NCBI RefSeq assembly: GCF_900099825.1
Contig: NZ_LT629693.1
Location: forward strand, 6,831,001 to 6,895,000
DNA: 64,000 nt
Direction: 5' to 3'
Source of the DNA: Bradyrhizobium ottawaense
Lineage (GTDB): Bacteria > Pseudomonadota > Alphaproteobacteria > Rhizobiales > Xanthobacteraceae
How positions within the stretch are numbered: the first letter of the stretch is position 1; each line of letters begins with the position of its first letter. Below are positions 53,456-62,568 of this stretch, one piece after another. The position numbers and the translations under genes are program-made. The notes beneath the pieces are model-generated. The model saw only the letters and a program-made list of their open reading frames with translations, was not told where the DNA came from and ran no database searches.

Positions 53456-54160
53456 ATGTCGAATGACGATCGCAGCGCTGCCATCCCAGTCGATCAGACG
53501 TTCACAGTTGATGCGGGCCTGCGCGCCCACATGCTACGCGTATATAACTACATGGCCACTGGCGTTGGCCTAACCGGCCTCGTCGCGATGCTGACCTATC
53601 AGTTCACCGGTCCCGAGCTGCTGCAGAGTCCGCTGATGTGGGCCTTCATGTTGGCGCCGTTTGCGCTGGTGTTCTTTATAGGCGCTCGCATCAACAAACT
53701 GTCGGCGGAAACGGCGCGACTGCTATTCTTCGTCTATGCGGCGTTGGTGGGATTGTCGCTTTCGACAATCTTCCACGTCTATACCGGCGCCTCCATCACA
53801 CGCGTGTTCTTCATTTCAGCCGCGACCTTTGGGGCACTCAGCATCTGGGGTTACGCGACCCGGCGCGACCTGTCGGGATTCGGCGTGTTCCTGTTTATGG
53901 GCGTGATCGGCATTGTGATCGCAAGCTTGGTCAACCTGTTTCTGAGGTCCGCCGGGCTCGACTGGATCATCTCCATCGTTGGCGTTGGTGTCTTTGCGGG
54001 CCTTACGGCCTACGACACCCAGCGGATCAAGGGGGTGTACGACAGCAACGACGATGCCACTTCCGCGGGCCGCAAGGCCGTGATCGGAGCGCTATCGTTG
54101 TATCTCAACTTCATCAACTTGTTCATGATGCTGCTGCGGCTGGCGGGCAACCGGCGCTAG
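53456..54160 (+). CDS. BAX inhibitor-1/YccA family membrane protein
   Basis: 234 residues, seven helices. TFTVDAGLRAHMLRVYNYMATGVGLTGLVAML opens the family, RVFFISAATFGALSIWGYATRRDLSGFG lies in the middle, and the C-terminal pore helices contain FAGLTAYDTQRIKGVYD with the conserved Asp pair, then GALSLYLNFINLFMMLLRL. The family forms calcium-permeable or stress-related channels, or regulates FtsH protease as E. coli YccA does. GGAGGAAAAGG lies upstream of the ATG at 53456. Confidence 0.95.
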   Translation: MSNDDRSAAIPVDQTFTVDAGLRAHMLRVYNYMATGVGLTGLVAMLTYQFTGPELLQSPLMWAFMLAPFALVFFIGARINKLSAETARLLFFVYAALVGLSLSTIFHVYTGASITRVFFISAATFGALSIWGYATRRDLSGFGVFLFMGVIGIVIASLVNLFLRSAGLDWIISIVGVGVFAGLTAYDTQRIKGVYDSNDDATSAGRKAVIGALSLYLNFINLFMMLLRLAGNRR

Positions 54161-54348
54161 ACTAGGGCAGTCTTACGGTTCGGCATCGGCTGCGACAGGC
54201 GATGTTAAAGTTTCGTAAGCCGGTTGTCTTGAACGTGCGCGAACGCCATCTGACGTTCGATTGCCGCGCGGGAAGGCGGTGATACCTCGTGAAGGTTCGA
54301 GGCGCTGCCGGCGGCATCGGCCCGGCCGGCCAGAAGATTGCCCAGATG

Positions 54349-54873
54349 ATGTTCAAATCTCTCAAGACGTTCTTTTCGACTCTCGTCGAGCATGAACGGC
54401 AGTCGCCCACGGTCAGTAAGCTCCAGCTTGCGACCGCAGCATTGCTCACGCGTGTAGCGACCGTTCACATCGAACTGTCGCAGGCGAGGCGGGCGAAACT
54501 TCACGCTGTTCTCAGCTCGCATTTTGATCTGGACGACCGGGCCACCGCGATGCTGCTGGAGGAATCTGCTGCGGTCAACCGGACCGCCGTCGATCTCTAC
54601 GGTTTCACCCGCCAGCTCAATCAGCTTCTGAACGACGAAAGTCGCCGCGGGCTCGTTCGGATGATGTGGGAAGTTGTGTACGCCGACGGTAGAGTGAATG
54701 AACTCGAGCACAACATCATCTGGCGTGTCGCCGATCTGCTGGGGGTGACCACGCGACAGCGGGTGGAGCTTCGCCAGCAGATTGCGCCCGACCGCGTTGC
54801 CTTGCTCGCTGGAATTGCCAGCCGGCATTTTCACCAGGGCGTTGCCGCTCCGGTGGTGACAAAAAGCCGCTGA
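54349..54873 (+). CDS. TerB family (tellurite resistance/DjlA-like) protein
   Basis: 174 residues from ATG 54349. The helical TerB domain spans residues about 25-165, with LQLATAALLTRVATVHIELSQAR, a charged RGLVRMMWEVVYADGRVNELEHNIIWRVADLLGV and a C-terminal RQQIAPDR. The Asp-Gly-Arg-x-x-x-x-Glu loop suits metal binding. The function of such stand-alone TerB proteins is unclear. Start uncertain: an ATG three bases earlier and a GTG at 54289 are in frame. It follows the BAX-inhibitor gene on the same strand. Confidence 0.8.
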   Translation: MFKSLKTFFSTLVEHERQSPTVSKLQLATAALLTRVATVHIELSQARRAKLHAVLSSHFDLDDRATAMLLEESAAVNRTAVDLYGFTRQLNQLLNDESRRGLVRMMWEVVYADGRVNELEHNIIWRVADLLGVTTRQRVELRQQIAPDRVALLAGIASRHFHQGVAAPVVTKSR

Positions 54874-54933
54874 CCAAACGCCTTCAGACTAACGTTCGAA
54901 CCGGACCACTCGGGGCGCCAGGTACCGCTTTGG

Positions 54934-55125
54934 CTATTGCAGTGCGCTGCTTCGGTCATTAACGGAGTAGTTCTCGCAGTCGAAGTACTCGACGAACGAA
55001 ATCTGGTTGACGTCGGCGGATTTCATCCGTGATCTCAAAGCAGGGTCGTGGAAGCTGTGGCTGAAATGTTCGAGGCTTGCAGGGACGACGCTGACATGAA
55101 TGCACCGCCAGGGCGCTGAAGCCAT
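54934..55125 (-). CDS. Small hypothetical protein
   Basis: 63 residues, MASAPWRCIHVSVVPASLEH followed by RMKSADVNQISFVEYFDCEN. The composition is that of a folded soluble protein with balanced charges, and I vaguely recall similar short rhizobial proteins. No clear ribosome site precedes the ATG at 55125, so the start may differ. It is divergent from the DUF992 gene. Confidence 0.4.
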   Translation of the reverse strand: MASAPWRCIHVSVVPASLEHFSHSFHDPALRSRMKSADVNQISFVEYFDCENYSVNDRSSALQ

Positions 55126-55152
55126 AATCGAAGACTGTTGGAGAAATGATGG

Positions 55153-55623
55153 ATGTCGAAAATCTGCCGTTTGGCGGTGCTGTGTGCGTCCATGGTTGCT
55201 CTCACAAGGCCGGCGTTCGCGCAAGCTCAACCTATTCGAGTCGGAGGGTTGACCTGTGATGCCGCGCCGCGCGTGGGATTGGTGGTTGGCTCGCGGCAGA
55301 ACCTGCGGTGTGTCTTTCGGTCGAATGCAACGGGGAGGCAATACGGCTACACCGGCACGATAGGACGGATCGGCCTCGATATCGGTATCACCGGCGGGGG
55401 AAGATTGTTCTGGGGAGTGTTCGCACCGACCTCGCATGTCGGATAGGGGGTGCTGAGAGGAACCTATGTGGGTGCCAGCGGCAATGCGTCGTTTGGTCTC
55501 GGCCTGGGCGCCAACGTACTCGTTGGCGGATCCCATCGCACGATTTCCCTGCAGCCGCTGTCGGTCGAAGGCCAGGTTGGTATCAATTTGGCGCTGGGGG
55601 TGGCCCGGCTGACGCTACGATAA
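55153..55623 (+). pseudogene. DUF992 family exported protein with one internal stop
   Basis: 157 codons in one frame with a TAG at 55444-55446. Before it: signal peptide ending RPAFAQ, then RVGGLTCDAAPRVGLVVGS, GRQYGYTGTIGRIGLDIGIT and FWGVFAPTSHVG. After it, still in frame: GVLRGTYVGASGNASFGLGL, GANVLVGGSHRTISLQPLSV and LNLALGV-like end. Both parts fit DUF992 without a gap, so a single nonsense change separates them. The stop may be a sequencing error, a recent mutation or read through. Confidence 0.85.
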
Positions 55624-55704
55624 ACGGCGGATGGCTTCGCCGCATCAGGGCCGCGATGAAAGCCGGTGGTCCAGCTTCGTTGAGGCCGGACGAGGGGAAG
55701 GCAA

Positions 55705-55932
55705 TTGGCGATATTTCTGAGCGTACTTAGCGTCGCCTGCGCTATCGGAGCTGCTGTCTCGCTTCTGCGCTACGACAGCAAGCATTTCGACCTGCTGGTC
55801 CTGTCCAGTGTGATTTTTCTGAGCGCCGCGATACCATCATTTGAGGTCGATGCTTCGCTTGAAGAGTTGAAATCGATCAATCATCGCCTGATAAACGTTC
55901 AAACCGGGATCGAAAAACTCCAGGCACATTGA
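55705..55932 (+). CDS. Small membrane-anchored hypothetical protein
   Basis: 75 residues with a TTG start; GGGGAAGG lies close before it. Two hydrophobic segments (MAIFLSVLSVACAIGAAVSLL and FDLLVLSSVIFLSAAIP) precede a helical tail EELKSINHRLINVQTGIEKLQAH that may form a coiled coil. Good coding character, family unknown. Confidence 0.6.
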   Translation: MAIFLSVLSVACAIGAAVSLLRYDSKHFDLLVLSSVIFLSAAIPSFEVDASLEELKSINHRLINVQTGIEKLQAH

Positions 55933-56141
55933 TCGGGCGTTGAGCACTGCTCGATCGGTTCCAGCGCGACTTACGTTTTGAACGGACCACTTGGTTGAAG
56001 CCGCTTGGCCGGTTTATTTACGCGCTTGGCTGCCCAAGATACAATGCGCGCCGGCAAGCCATCTACCCACCTCCTAACAATTTGTCAGGAAAATCTCATG
56101 TCAGATCTTGTTGCTACCGTCTAAGCTAGGAGTGAGTATTC

Positions 56142-56765
56142 ATGTCGCTTTCGATTGGGATTCTTACGGTACTGACCGGGCTCGCCATTATGGGGTTCGG
56201 CCTCTTCATGTTCTATGCGTGGCTTCCGGTGTTCTATGCGTTGGTCGGTTTCGATGTGGGAATCCTATTGGGGCGAGCGTTAACGGGGGATGTTGGCACG
56301 ACTACGATTGTCCTCGGAATTGCCGGCGCGTTCATTCTCGGCGTCTCCTCCTATGTTCTTGAGCCCTATAGACGTGTACTGCTTGGGGTTTCCGGCGGAA
56401 TCCTGTTCGGCCTTTCCGTAAGCTCCGCTTTCGGACTCGATGGTTGGTTGGGTGGCTTCTTTGGCAGAATATTCGCGTTAGTTTGCGGCGCCGTCGGAAG
56501 TCTGCTTGTGCCGCGATTTTTCGACATCTTTATTATCGCTGCATCTGCCGTCGGCGGCGCAGCCATGGTGTTGATAGGCGCAAACCACATTTTCCCCGGG
56601 GTCCAACTTATTGACCCCGCCGCTGGCGGCGCTTTGCCGTCGCTAATCACGATAATTTTGGCCGCCGCCGGCATGGGTTGGCAGCGCCAAAACATCGCAA
56701 AATGGGTTCAAATGCTGCCCACTGGCCACGCCGTTTCAGAGTCTTCGGTAGAGGATCGAAAGTAG
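56142..56765 (+). CDS. DUF4203/TMEM198-like membrane protein
   Basis: 207 residues, six to seven Gly-rich helices. FYALVGFDVGILLGRAL and LGVSGGILFGLSVSSAFGL show the regular Gly spacing of the TMEM198-like fold, then GAVGSLLVPRFFDIFIIAASAVGGAAM follows. The soluble C terminus has ILAAAGMGWQRQNIAKW. GAGTGAG lies before the ATG. Function unknown in bacteria. Confidence 0.75.
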   Translation: MSLSIGILTVLTGLAIMGFGLFMFYAWLPVFYALVGFDVGILLGRALTGDVGTTTIVLGIAGAFILGVSSYVLEPYRRVLLGVSGGILFGLSVSSAFGLDGWLGGFFGRIFALVCGAVGSLLVPRFFDIFIIAASAVGGAAMVLIGANHIFPGVQLIDPAAGGALPSLITIILAAAGMGWQRQNIAKWVQMLPTGHAVSESSVEDRK

Positions 56766-56843
56766 AGGGCCGCCGAGTCAATTGATCTGCGATCGGAGAA
56801 AAAAACCGGGATACCATTCACCAATCCTTGAGGTAGATCTGGA

Positions 56844-57137
56844 ATGGATAATTTCTTGGCGCGACAGAGGGGGTTGTTTGTCGCCACTGCTTTCGCGACG
56901 CTTGGATCGATGCTGGTGGCTACAACCTCTTACGCACAATCATCAAGAGGATGCCGTGCCTACGCGGAGGATTATGCCGAGCGCTATTCAGCCGGCAGCG
57001 CGTGGGGCGACGCCTTTCGTATCCGCGGACGACCTGGTGCCTCTAATGTAATGGCGACCAGCGCAGCGCGTCGACTTCGCAAGTCAACGCTGATTGACAA
57101 TGCATACGCACGATGCATGCAAGACCGATGGCCGTGA
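56844..57137 (+). CDS. Exported hypothetical protein
   Basis: 97 residues. Signal peptide ends near residue 32 (TTSYAQ). The short mature part contains two Cys (RGCRAYAEDYA, NAYARCMQDRWP), Tyr and Arg, with a likely disulfide. No known domain. The upstream TGAGGTAG could be the ribosome site. It is one of several small exported proteins in this zone. Confidence 0.65.
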   Translation: MDNFLARQRGLFVATAFATLGSMLVATTSYAQSSRGCRAYAEDYAERYSAGSAWGDAFRIRGRPGASNVMATSAARRLRKSTLIDNAYARCMQDRWP

Positions 57138-57280
57138 GTATCGAGGCCGATGCAAGAAGTGTGGCAGCGAGATGCGGGAATCATCCACCAAGCAGCTGCG
57201 CTCGGTAACTCCCATTCCCTCCAGCACCACTGACTTGTTCTCTACTCGGAGCCGGTCGCGCCGCGGTCGGCAAACAGGTC

Positions 57281-57559
57281 TCAGCGGCAATATCGAGACG
57301 CTACCCGATGTGATCCGCGATGCGTGCGAACCCAGCAACGACCATGGCGCCAGTAGTAGTGGTTACGCACATGCCGCCGACTCCCGGCGGCCGCACCTGC
57401 GACCGCCCCGACAGCCGCTCCTCGACGACCGCCGATCGCGCCGCCGATGATTGCGCCGCCCACCGCGCCGCGTCCGGCCGAGCTTTGCGCGAGCGCATCC
57501 GCCAAGGGAATTGTCGTTGCCAGCACCAGGAAAAACAACAACGATCGAATCCGATGCAT
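57281..57559 (-). CDS. Exported glycine-zipper protein
   Basis: 92 residues. Signal peptide ends about residue 25 (LADALAQ). A glycine-zipper block follows (GRGAVGGAIIGGAIGGRRG, then AAVGAVAGAAAG) and a basic tail of His, Tyr, Arg and Trp with two Cys (YYWRHGRCWVRTHRG). The architecture matches small outer-envelope proteins of rhizobia. It faces the preceding exported gene. Confidence 0.7.
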   Translation of the reverse strand: MHRIRSLLFFLVLATTIPLADALAQSSAGRGAVGGAIIGGAIGGRRGAAVGAVAGAAAGSRRHVRNHYYWRHGRCWVRTHRGSHRVASRYCR

Positions 57560-58020
57560 CGGGCACTCCTCAAAACGTTTGATTTCTTACGGTTGCGCGC
57601 CAGATTCCTCGCAGGACGAAAACGAGGTTCGACATAATGCGTTGCCGTCGTTCTCCACTCCTTGCGAAGCGACCGGCAGTCGCGCGGCTATTGAATGCAA
57701 CGACGATGTCGCTTCAGTCAACGCTGCTCTCGGTCAGGTGGTCCACGATGGATGTTAGTTTGTGACGGGGCGCAGCGTTGGCGCCGCCACGGCAGAGGAA
57801 GCCTCGCCGAGTCGTAAACTGGCGGAATTGTGCCAAGTCTCGCGACCACGGTGATTGGACCGCTGTCCGGCCCAGGAAATTCCATGCCGAGCGGATCGCC
57901 TCCGTCGCCAAGCGCAAAATGTCGACATATTATGGCGTCGTGTAAGATCAAGCGGAAGGCGGGGCCGCGCCAAGATTACGAAATTAGAACCTGAAGCCCG
58001 CAAACCTTATGGGGTTGATC
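57560..58020. other. Intergenic region without supported gene
   Basis: 461 bp. Several overlapping frames exist on both strands near 57714-58003, none with a start, ribosome site or family. A stretch around 57770-57950 has mildly coding third positions on the minus strand (GDPLGMEFPGPDSGP), which might be an old gene remnant. Confidence 0.4.
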
Positions 58021-58560
58021 ATGAGGGTAGACAATGTTCCGGCAGGCCCGGGCCATTCCGGTAAGGCCGATTCCTGGCGCCGGCATCTTCCTTATCTCCT
58101 GATTTTGGCACTGGCGCTCGCCGGCGTCGCTTACGCGAACATGTCGCAAAAGTCCCTTGCCGGCTATTGGGAGTTGCTTGCCCTGATATCCGGTGGAGTG
58201 TGTATTTTCACCGAATGGGGAAAGATCGAAGACAAACAGGCGCGTGTTCGGCTGGTTTGGACCCAGGCTATCCACTGGATTGCTGTCCTCGTTGCCATGA
58301 ACATCATGTTGCTGTCCGGTGTTCAGCAGCTGCTGCCTGCGCCGGCCACCAGTCTGGTCCTTCTGATGTTGCTGGCGCTGGGCTCTTTTCTGGCCGGACT
58401 CAATCTTGCTTCGCTCGAATTGTGCTTTCTTGGGCTGGTTTTGGCTCTCACCGTTCCAGCAGTCTCGTGGGTCAAACAATCCATGCTCTTCGTCATTCTC
58501 GCCGGAGCCTTTGTGGTCGGCATTGGCATAACGTTTTGGTCAAGCCGGAAAGAAAAGTGA
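58021..58560 (+). CDS. Membrane protein of unknown function
   Basis: 179 residues, about five helices (YLLILALALAGVAYA, LLALISGGVCIF, WIAVLVAMNIMLLSG, LVLLMLLALGSFLAGL and the C-terminal SMLFVILAGAFVVGIGITFW). The N terminus has a charged MRVDNVPAGPGHSGKADSWR. No family recognised. GGGG lies six bases before the ATG at 58021; an earlier ATG at 58009 is possible. Confidence 0.7.
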   Translation: MRVDNVPAGPGHSGKADSWRRHLPYLLILALALAGVAYANMSQKSLAGYWELLALISGGVCIFTEWGKIEDKQARVRLVWTQAIHWIAVLVAMNIMLLSGVQQLLPAPATSLVLLMLLALGSFLAGLNLASLELCFLGLVLALTVPAVSWVKQSMLFVILAGAFVVGIGITFWSSRKEK

Positions 58561-58698
58561 TCGATCGGAACAAACCGTTCAGGTCTGCATCTAGCCGCCG
58601 AACCGCAGGGTAAGTCCAGCAACTCCCGCCGCAGGATTGGCGCCAATCTGGCCTGCGATGGAGCGTGGCTGCAGCATCGCAGAGCGACTTGAGACGTC

Positions 58699-59715
58699 TC
58701 AGCGAGAGATCGTCGGCAGAGATGCTCTGATTCGCTCCGAGAAATCGGCCGCGCCATCGGCCGCCAGTGCCGCCTCGTTAATCCGAGAGCGTCGGCGCAG
58801 TTCATCGAACGGCAGCGTCGTATCCATCCGGCCCGAGTAATAGAGGTAACCGTCGACGAGGCCGTTGAAGAGATGTCGGATGTCAAATCCGCCGCTCCTC
58901 CCGACGGCGTTCGCGTAACGCACGATGTTGATCGTGCAACTGTTCGCCAGCAGATTATAGAATTCGGGGCGATCGGCGAGTTGGTTGATCCGCCCAAGGT
59001 AGACCAGGAAGAGCCGGCGCACATCGTCGGTGGAGGTATTGAGGCGATAGAGGTACGCGGGCTCCCCTCGGTAGTTGGTGCGCACCCGCACGAGGTCGCG
59101 CTCGTCGCCTACCACGTAGATCAACTCGAATTGCTTGAACAGCGAGGCGACAGGCGCGAAACCCTCGCCGACCTCCGGCCGGGTTTCGATGGAGATACTC
59201 AACGGCGGCGCATTGTCGAAAATGAAGCTCACGAACGTATGCCCGATCGGCCCTTCAGTGAAGTAGGATATATAGAAGTCGAGGGCGATCAAGTGCGACA
59301 ACAACACCTCCCGGTCCTCATAGCGGACCGTGAAATCATTCCGGGTACGGTAGTCGAAGTTGCGGACACCGGTGAGGCGCACGCGGTCGCCGTCGATGAT
59401 GGCTCGCGGCATCACCGCGACTTCTGGTCGCCAGTTGCGATCATGTGAGGGTTGGATGGAAATCCACCATGCGACCACGCCGAGAAACAACACGATCGCC
59501 ATCGCGGACATGCGTCGCCGACGCGAGAACCAGATGGCCCATATTGTGAACGCCGCAAAGGCTGCCGCCAACGCCAAACGCATCCCGCCCCATGGCAGGT
59601 TCGAATAGTAGATGGCCAGCGTAGCCCACACGATCGGCATGGCCCAGCACAGAGACACGATGATCGCAACCAGCCAGCCGAGGGGCCTGAACAGGAAGCT
59701 GCGAAGCGAACTCAT
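58699..59715 (-). CDS. DUF4105 domain membrane protein
   Basis: 338 residues. Three N-terminal helices (residues 8-78) precede a periplasmic domain with VRLTGVRNFDYRTRNDFTVRYEDRE and GHTFVSFIFDNAPPLSISIETRPEVGE, the DUF4105 core with His and Phe. NCTINIVRYANAVG (as NSCTINIV) and FDIRHLFNGLVDGYLY are also typical. The DUF4105 fold belongs to the Lnb-like cysteine-peptidase group, so the Cys in SCTINI could be catalytic, and Ser/Cys context supports hydrolysis of acyl or peptide bonds. GGGAGAAG precedes the ATG at 59715. Confidence 0.85.
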   Translation of the reverse strand: MSSLRSFLFRPLGWLVAIIVSLCWAMPIVWATLAIYYSNLPWGGMRLALAAAFAAFTIWAIWFSRRRRMSAMAIVLFLGVVAWWISIQPSHDRNWRPEVAVMPRAIIDGDRVRLTGVRNFDYRTRNDFTVRYEDREVLLSHLIALDFYISYFTEGPIGHTFVSFIFDNAPPLSISIETRPEVGEGFAPVASLFKQFELIYVVGDERDLVRVRTNYRGEPAYLYRLNTSTDDVRRLFLVYLGRINQLADRPEFYNLLANSCTINIVRYANAVGRSGGFDIRHLFNGLVDGYLYYSGRMDTTLPFDELRRRSRINEAALAADGAADFSERIRASLPTISR

Positions 59716-59869
59716 TGGCTTCTCCCGCCGTTTCATTCTACCGACCGCACGCGGCGTCGCCGTTCGCAAAGGCGAAAAGGTATGCGTCATTTCGCAGCCC
59801 AAGGGACAGCAGGCGAATCTACACCGAGCGGACTTCACTTGTTAAGCCCGCTCTGGTAGATTTCGAATG

Positions 59870-60001
59870 CTGCATGACCTCCTCGCTCCGTTTCAAGTCC
59901 TTGGCATCGATGAGCATGGTGAGATCTACCGCAAGGCATTCAGGCGGCCCCGTGGTTCGTTGTTTGCACTGCCTGCCGCGATGCCATGCTGGTATTGCTA
60001 G
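59870..60001 (+). pseudogene. Possible IS110-type transposase fragment
   Basis: A 43-codon stretch ending in TAG reads APFQVLGIDEHGEIYRKAFR then RPRGSLFALPAAMPCW. It resembles the N-terminal catalytic region of IS110-family transposases (Phe-Gln-Val-His-Gly-Val-Asp...Gly...Arg...Leu...Pro-x-Cys) with changes at key places. There is no start and no continuation. It lies in the 348-bp spacer between DUF4105 and the ceramidase. Confidence 0.35.
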
Positions 60002-60063
60002 GCGCCAGGCCTGCAGGTCGTTCATCGTCGACTGCGTACCATTCGATCAACGGCGTATACCCC

Positions 60064-60804
60064 ATGACAATCAGCGGCATCGTGCGAGACCGTCCCGTAT
60101 TGGTACTGTATGGTTTGATGATTGTCTCACTCGCGGCGTTGCTGCCGCTTCCGCCGTTGTTGCAGGATCAGAGCTACCATCAGTTCGCCGACCAGCGTGA
60201 ATTGTTCGGCATACCGAATTTCTGGAACGTGGTCTCGAATCTGTCTTTCATCGCCGTCGGAGCTGTAGGCCTGTTGCAGGTTCGTCGCAAAGCAACAACC
60301 ATTGTGCTGTTTACGGGGCTGTTTCTAACCGGCTTCGGTTCGTCGTATTACCACTTGAATCCGAATGACGGCACCTTGTTCTGGGACAGGCTGCCGATGA
60401 CGTTGTGCTTCGCCGCAATCCTTGCCGCCGTCGTCGAGGAGCGCGTGGATGCGAGCGCCGGAGCGATGTTGCTGCGGCCGCTGCTGGCAATCGGGATTTT
60501 CAGTCTGCTGCTGTGGCGTTGGACCGATGATTTGCGGCTCTACGCATGGGCGCAATTTTTTCCTTTTTTCGCTTTGGTCCTGATTCTTCAGCTCTTCCCG
60601 CCGAAATATACTGGAACATTCTATTGGATCACCGCTGCAGCCCTCTATGCGTTGGCCAAGCTGCTGGAATTCCTTGACGAGAAGATCTATTCGGCTGGCT
60701 CGATTCTGAGCGGACATACGCTCAAGCATCTCGCTGCAGCTGCCGCCGGGTTCGCGATCCTCCGACTTTTCCAGACTCGCCGGCCAATCGATGGCGTCGC
60801 GTAG
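60064..60804 (+). CDS. Ceramidase family (CREST superfamily) membrane hydrolase
   Basis: 246 residues, about seven helices. FADQRELFGIPNFWNVVSNLSFIAVGAVG is the family opening with Glu and Asn-Val-x-Ser. GFGSSYYHLNPNDGTLFWDRLPMTLCF carries the catalytic Ser, His and Asp, and ILSGHTLKHLAAAAAG near the C terminus gives the last His-x3-His pair. These zinc enzymes cleave amide bonds of sphingolipids or related membrane lipids; the bacterial substrate is unknown. The ATG at 60064 is preferred. It is near DUF4105 and patatin, other lipid or acyl hydrolases. Confidence 0.88.
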   Translation: MTISGIVRDRPVLVLYGLMIVSLAALLPLPPLLQDQSYHQFADQRELFGIPNFWNVVSNLSFIAVGAVGLLQVRRKATTIVLFTGLFLTGFGSSYYHLNPNDGTLFWDRLPMTLCFAAILAAVVEERVDASAGAMLLRPLLAIGIFSLLLWRWTDDLRLYAWAQFFPFFALVLILQLFPPKYTGTFYWITAAALYALAKLLEFLDEKIYSAGSILSGHTLKHLAAAAAGFAILRLFQTRRPIDGVA

Positions 60805-61068
60805 AACGAATACGCCCGGCTGATCGGGATCACGTCGAAAGGGCATTTTTGCAAAACGGATTGATGAAGAGCCCTATGAAAAGGATCCCGGAGATCGTTC
60901 CGACCGGGCTCCAGGAAGTGGTCCGTACAAGATGTTAGTCCTTAAGCTTCAGCTTGCATCATCGGTATGGGTCCGCTAGTCGAAAGCGTCGGGCGTTGGC
61001 AGTCGATAACCCGGCAATGGACGCGTGCATACCGAGTGCAATGCGACTTCTGCTCCGGAGGTATTTCC
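60805..61068. other. Spacer between ceramidase and amidohydrolase
   Basis: 264 bp with no supported gene. It contains the ribosome site CCGGAGG for the next gene at its end and nothing else recognised. Confidence 0.5.
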
Positions 61069-62433
61069 ATGACTTCCATCTCCCGACGGAGTTTTGTCGT
61101 AGCGCTTCCGCTTATAGCCGTCGGACTGGCCTCCGCGGCTCGCGCGCAAGGCGATCCGCCAGCGAATGCCAGCGCAACGCTGTTCCAGAATGTCCGCATC
61201 TTCGATGGCAAGAGCGGTTCGCTCTCCGCGCCGTCCAGTGTGCTCGTCAAGGGCAACATCATTGAACGCATCTCGACGGCGCCTATCGCTGTCGAGCCAG
61301 GCGTGGTCGTGATCGCCGGCAATGGCCGAACGCTGATGCCCGGCCTGATCGACGCACACTGGCATGCGATGTTGATACGGCCCACTCCAGTTCAGTCGGT
61401 CAACGGTGACGTGGGATACAACAATATCGCGGCGGGCGCTGAGGCGACGGACACGCTGATGCGCGGCTTCACTACGATCCGTGACGTGGGTGGTCCCATA
61501 TTCGGACTGAAGAGCGCTATTGACTCAGGGATTGTCCCGGGTCCCCGTATTTACCCCTCAGGGGCTATAATCACGGTAACCAGCGGGCACGGGGATTTCC
61601 GCCAGCTGTCCGAGCTGCCGCGCACGATCGGCGGCATGCTCAGCCGCATGGAGCAGGTTGGCGGCAGTATGGTCGCCGACAGCCCCGACGAGGTACGCGT
61701 CCGCGTCCGCGAGCAACTCATGCAGGGCGCCTCCCAGATCAAACTGACGGCCGGCGGTGGTGTTTCCTCGCCGTTCAGCCCGATCGACGTGGTGACTTTC
61801 ACGGAAGCGGAACTGCGGGCGGCCGTCGAAGCGGCCGAGAATTGGGGTACCTATGTCACCGTGCACGCCTTTACGCCGGCGGCTATTCAGCAGGCCATTG
61901 CCGCTGGTGTGAAGTGTATCGAACATGGCTTCCTGATGGACGAGGCAACCGCCAAGCTGATTGCCGAGAAGGGCGTGTGGTTGAGTCTGCAGCCTCTCCC
62001 CGAGGATTTGAGACTGGGCTTTCCGGTAGGCTCAGTCCAACGAGCCAAGGCTGATGAAGTCTGGCCCGGCATAGCCCGGACATACGAGATGGCGAAGAAA
62101 TACAAAATCAAGACAGCGTGGGGCACCGATGTCCTGTTCTCCCAAGCGCTGGCGCAGCAACAGGGGGCAATTCTGGCCTCGCTTGTCCGTTGGTACAGTC
62201 CGGCCGAAGCGCTCGCCATGGCGACCGGGACCAACGCCGAACTGCTGGCCTTGTCAGGCAAACGCAGTCCGTATGCTGGCAAGCTCGGCGTCGTGGAGCA
62301 GGGCGCACTTGCCGATCTGCTGCTTGTCGATGGCAATCCGCTGGAGAATATCAACCTGATCGCCGACCCCGCCAAGAACTTCAAGGTCATCATGAAGGAC
62401 GGCAAGGTCTACAAGAACACGCTCGGCGGTTGA
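61069..62433 (+). CDS. Exported amidohydrolase (imidazolonepropionase/prolidase-like)
   Basis: 454 residues. A twin-Arg signal (SRRSFVVALPLIAVGLASAARAQ) sends it out of the cytoplasm. The metal site includes His-x-His in GLIDAHWHAML (about residue 100), the carbamylated Lys in QIKLTAGGG, His in YVTVHAFTP and IEHGFLMD, and Asp in AWGTDVLFS. This is the fold of dipeptidases and Xaa-Pro hydrolases of the amidohydrolase superfamily. GGAGG lies eight bases before the ATG. It fits the hydrolase-rich context, but its substrate is unknown. Confidence 0.9.
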   Translation: MTSISRRSFVVALPLIAVGLASAARAQGDPPANASATLFQNVRIFDGKSGSLSAPSSVLVKGNIIERISTAPIAVEPGVVVIAGNGRTLMPGLIDAHWHAMLIRPTPVQSVNGDVGYNNIAAGAEATDTLMRGFTTIRDVGGPIFGLKSAIDSGIVPGPRIYPSGAIITVTSGHGDFRQLSELPRTIGGMLSRMEQVGGSMVADSPDEVRVRVREQLMQGASQIKLTAGGGVSSPFSPIDVVTFTEAELRAAVEAAENWGTYVTVHAFTPAAIQQAIAAGVKCIEHGFLMDEATAKLIAEKGVWLSLQPLPEDLRLGFPVGSVQRAKADEVWPGIARTYEMAKKYKIKTAWGTDVLFSQALAQQQGAILASLVRWYSPAEALAMATGTNAELLALSGKRSPYAGKLGVVEQGALADLLLVDGNPLENINLIADPAKNFKVIMKDGKVYKNTLGG

Positions 62434-62568
62434 GACCAGCCTCGAATCGACTGCCTGGCATCGGTCCGACGCCGGATTGTGCCGATGACTAAACCCGGCT
62501 GCATCACGTGATGCAGTGCCCGCGTTGGAAAAATCGGCGAAGTCCATATCGACTCCGGAGTTGGTGAG

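Noticed and set aside
57094..57450. Plus-strand 118-codon frame with a CKKCG-like Cys pair
   Set aside because: It overlaps the end of the exported-protein gene and then runs antisense to the glycine-zipper gene, which has a signal peptide and better coding character.
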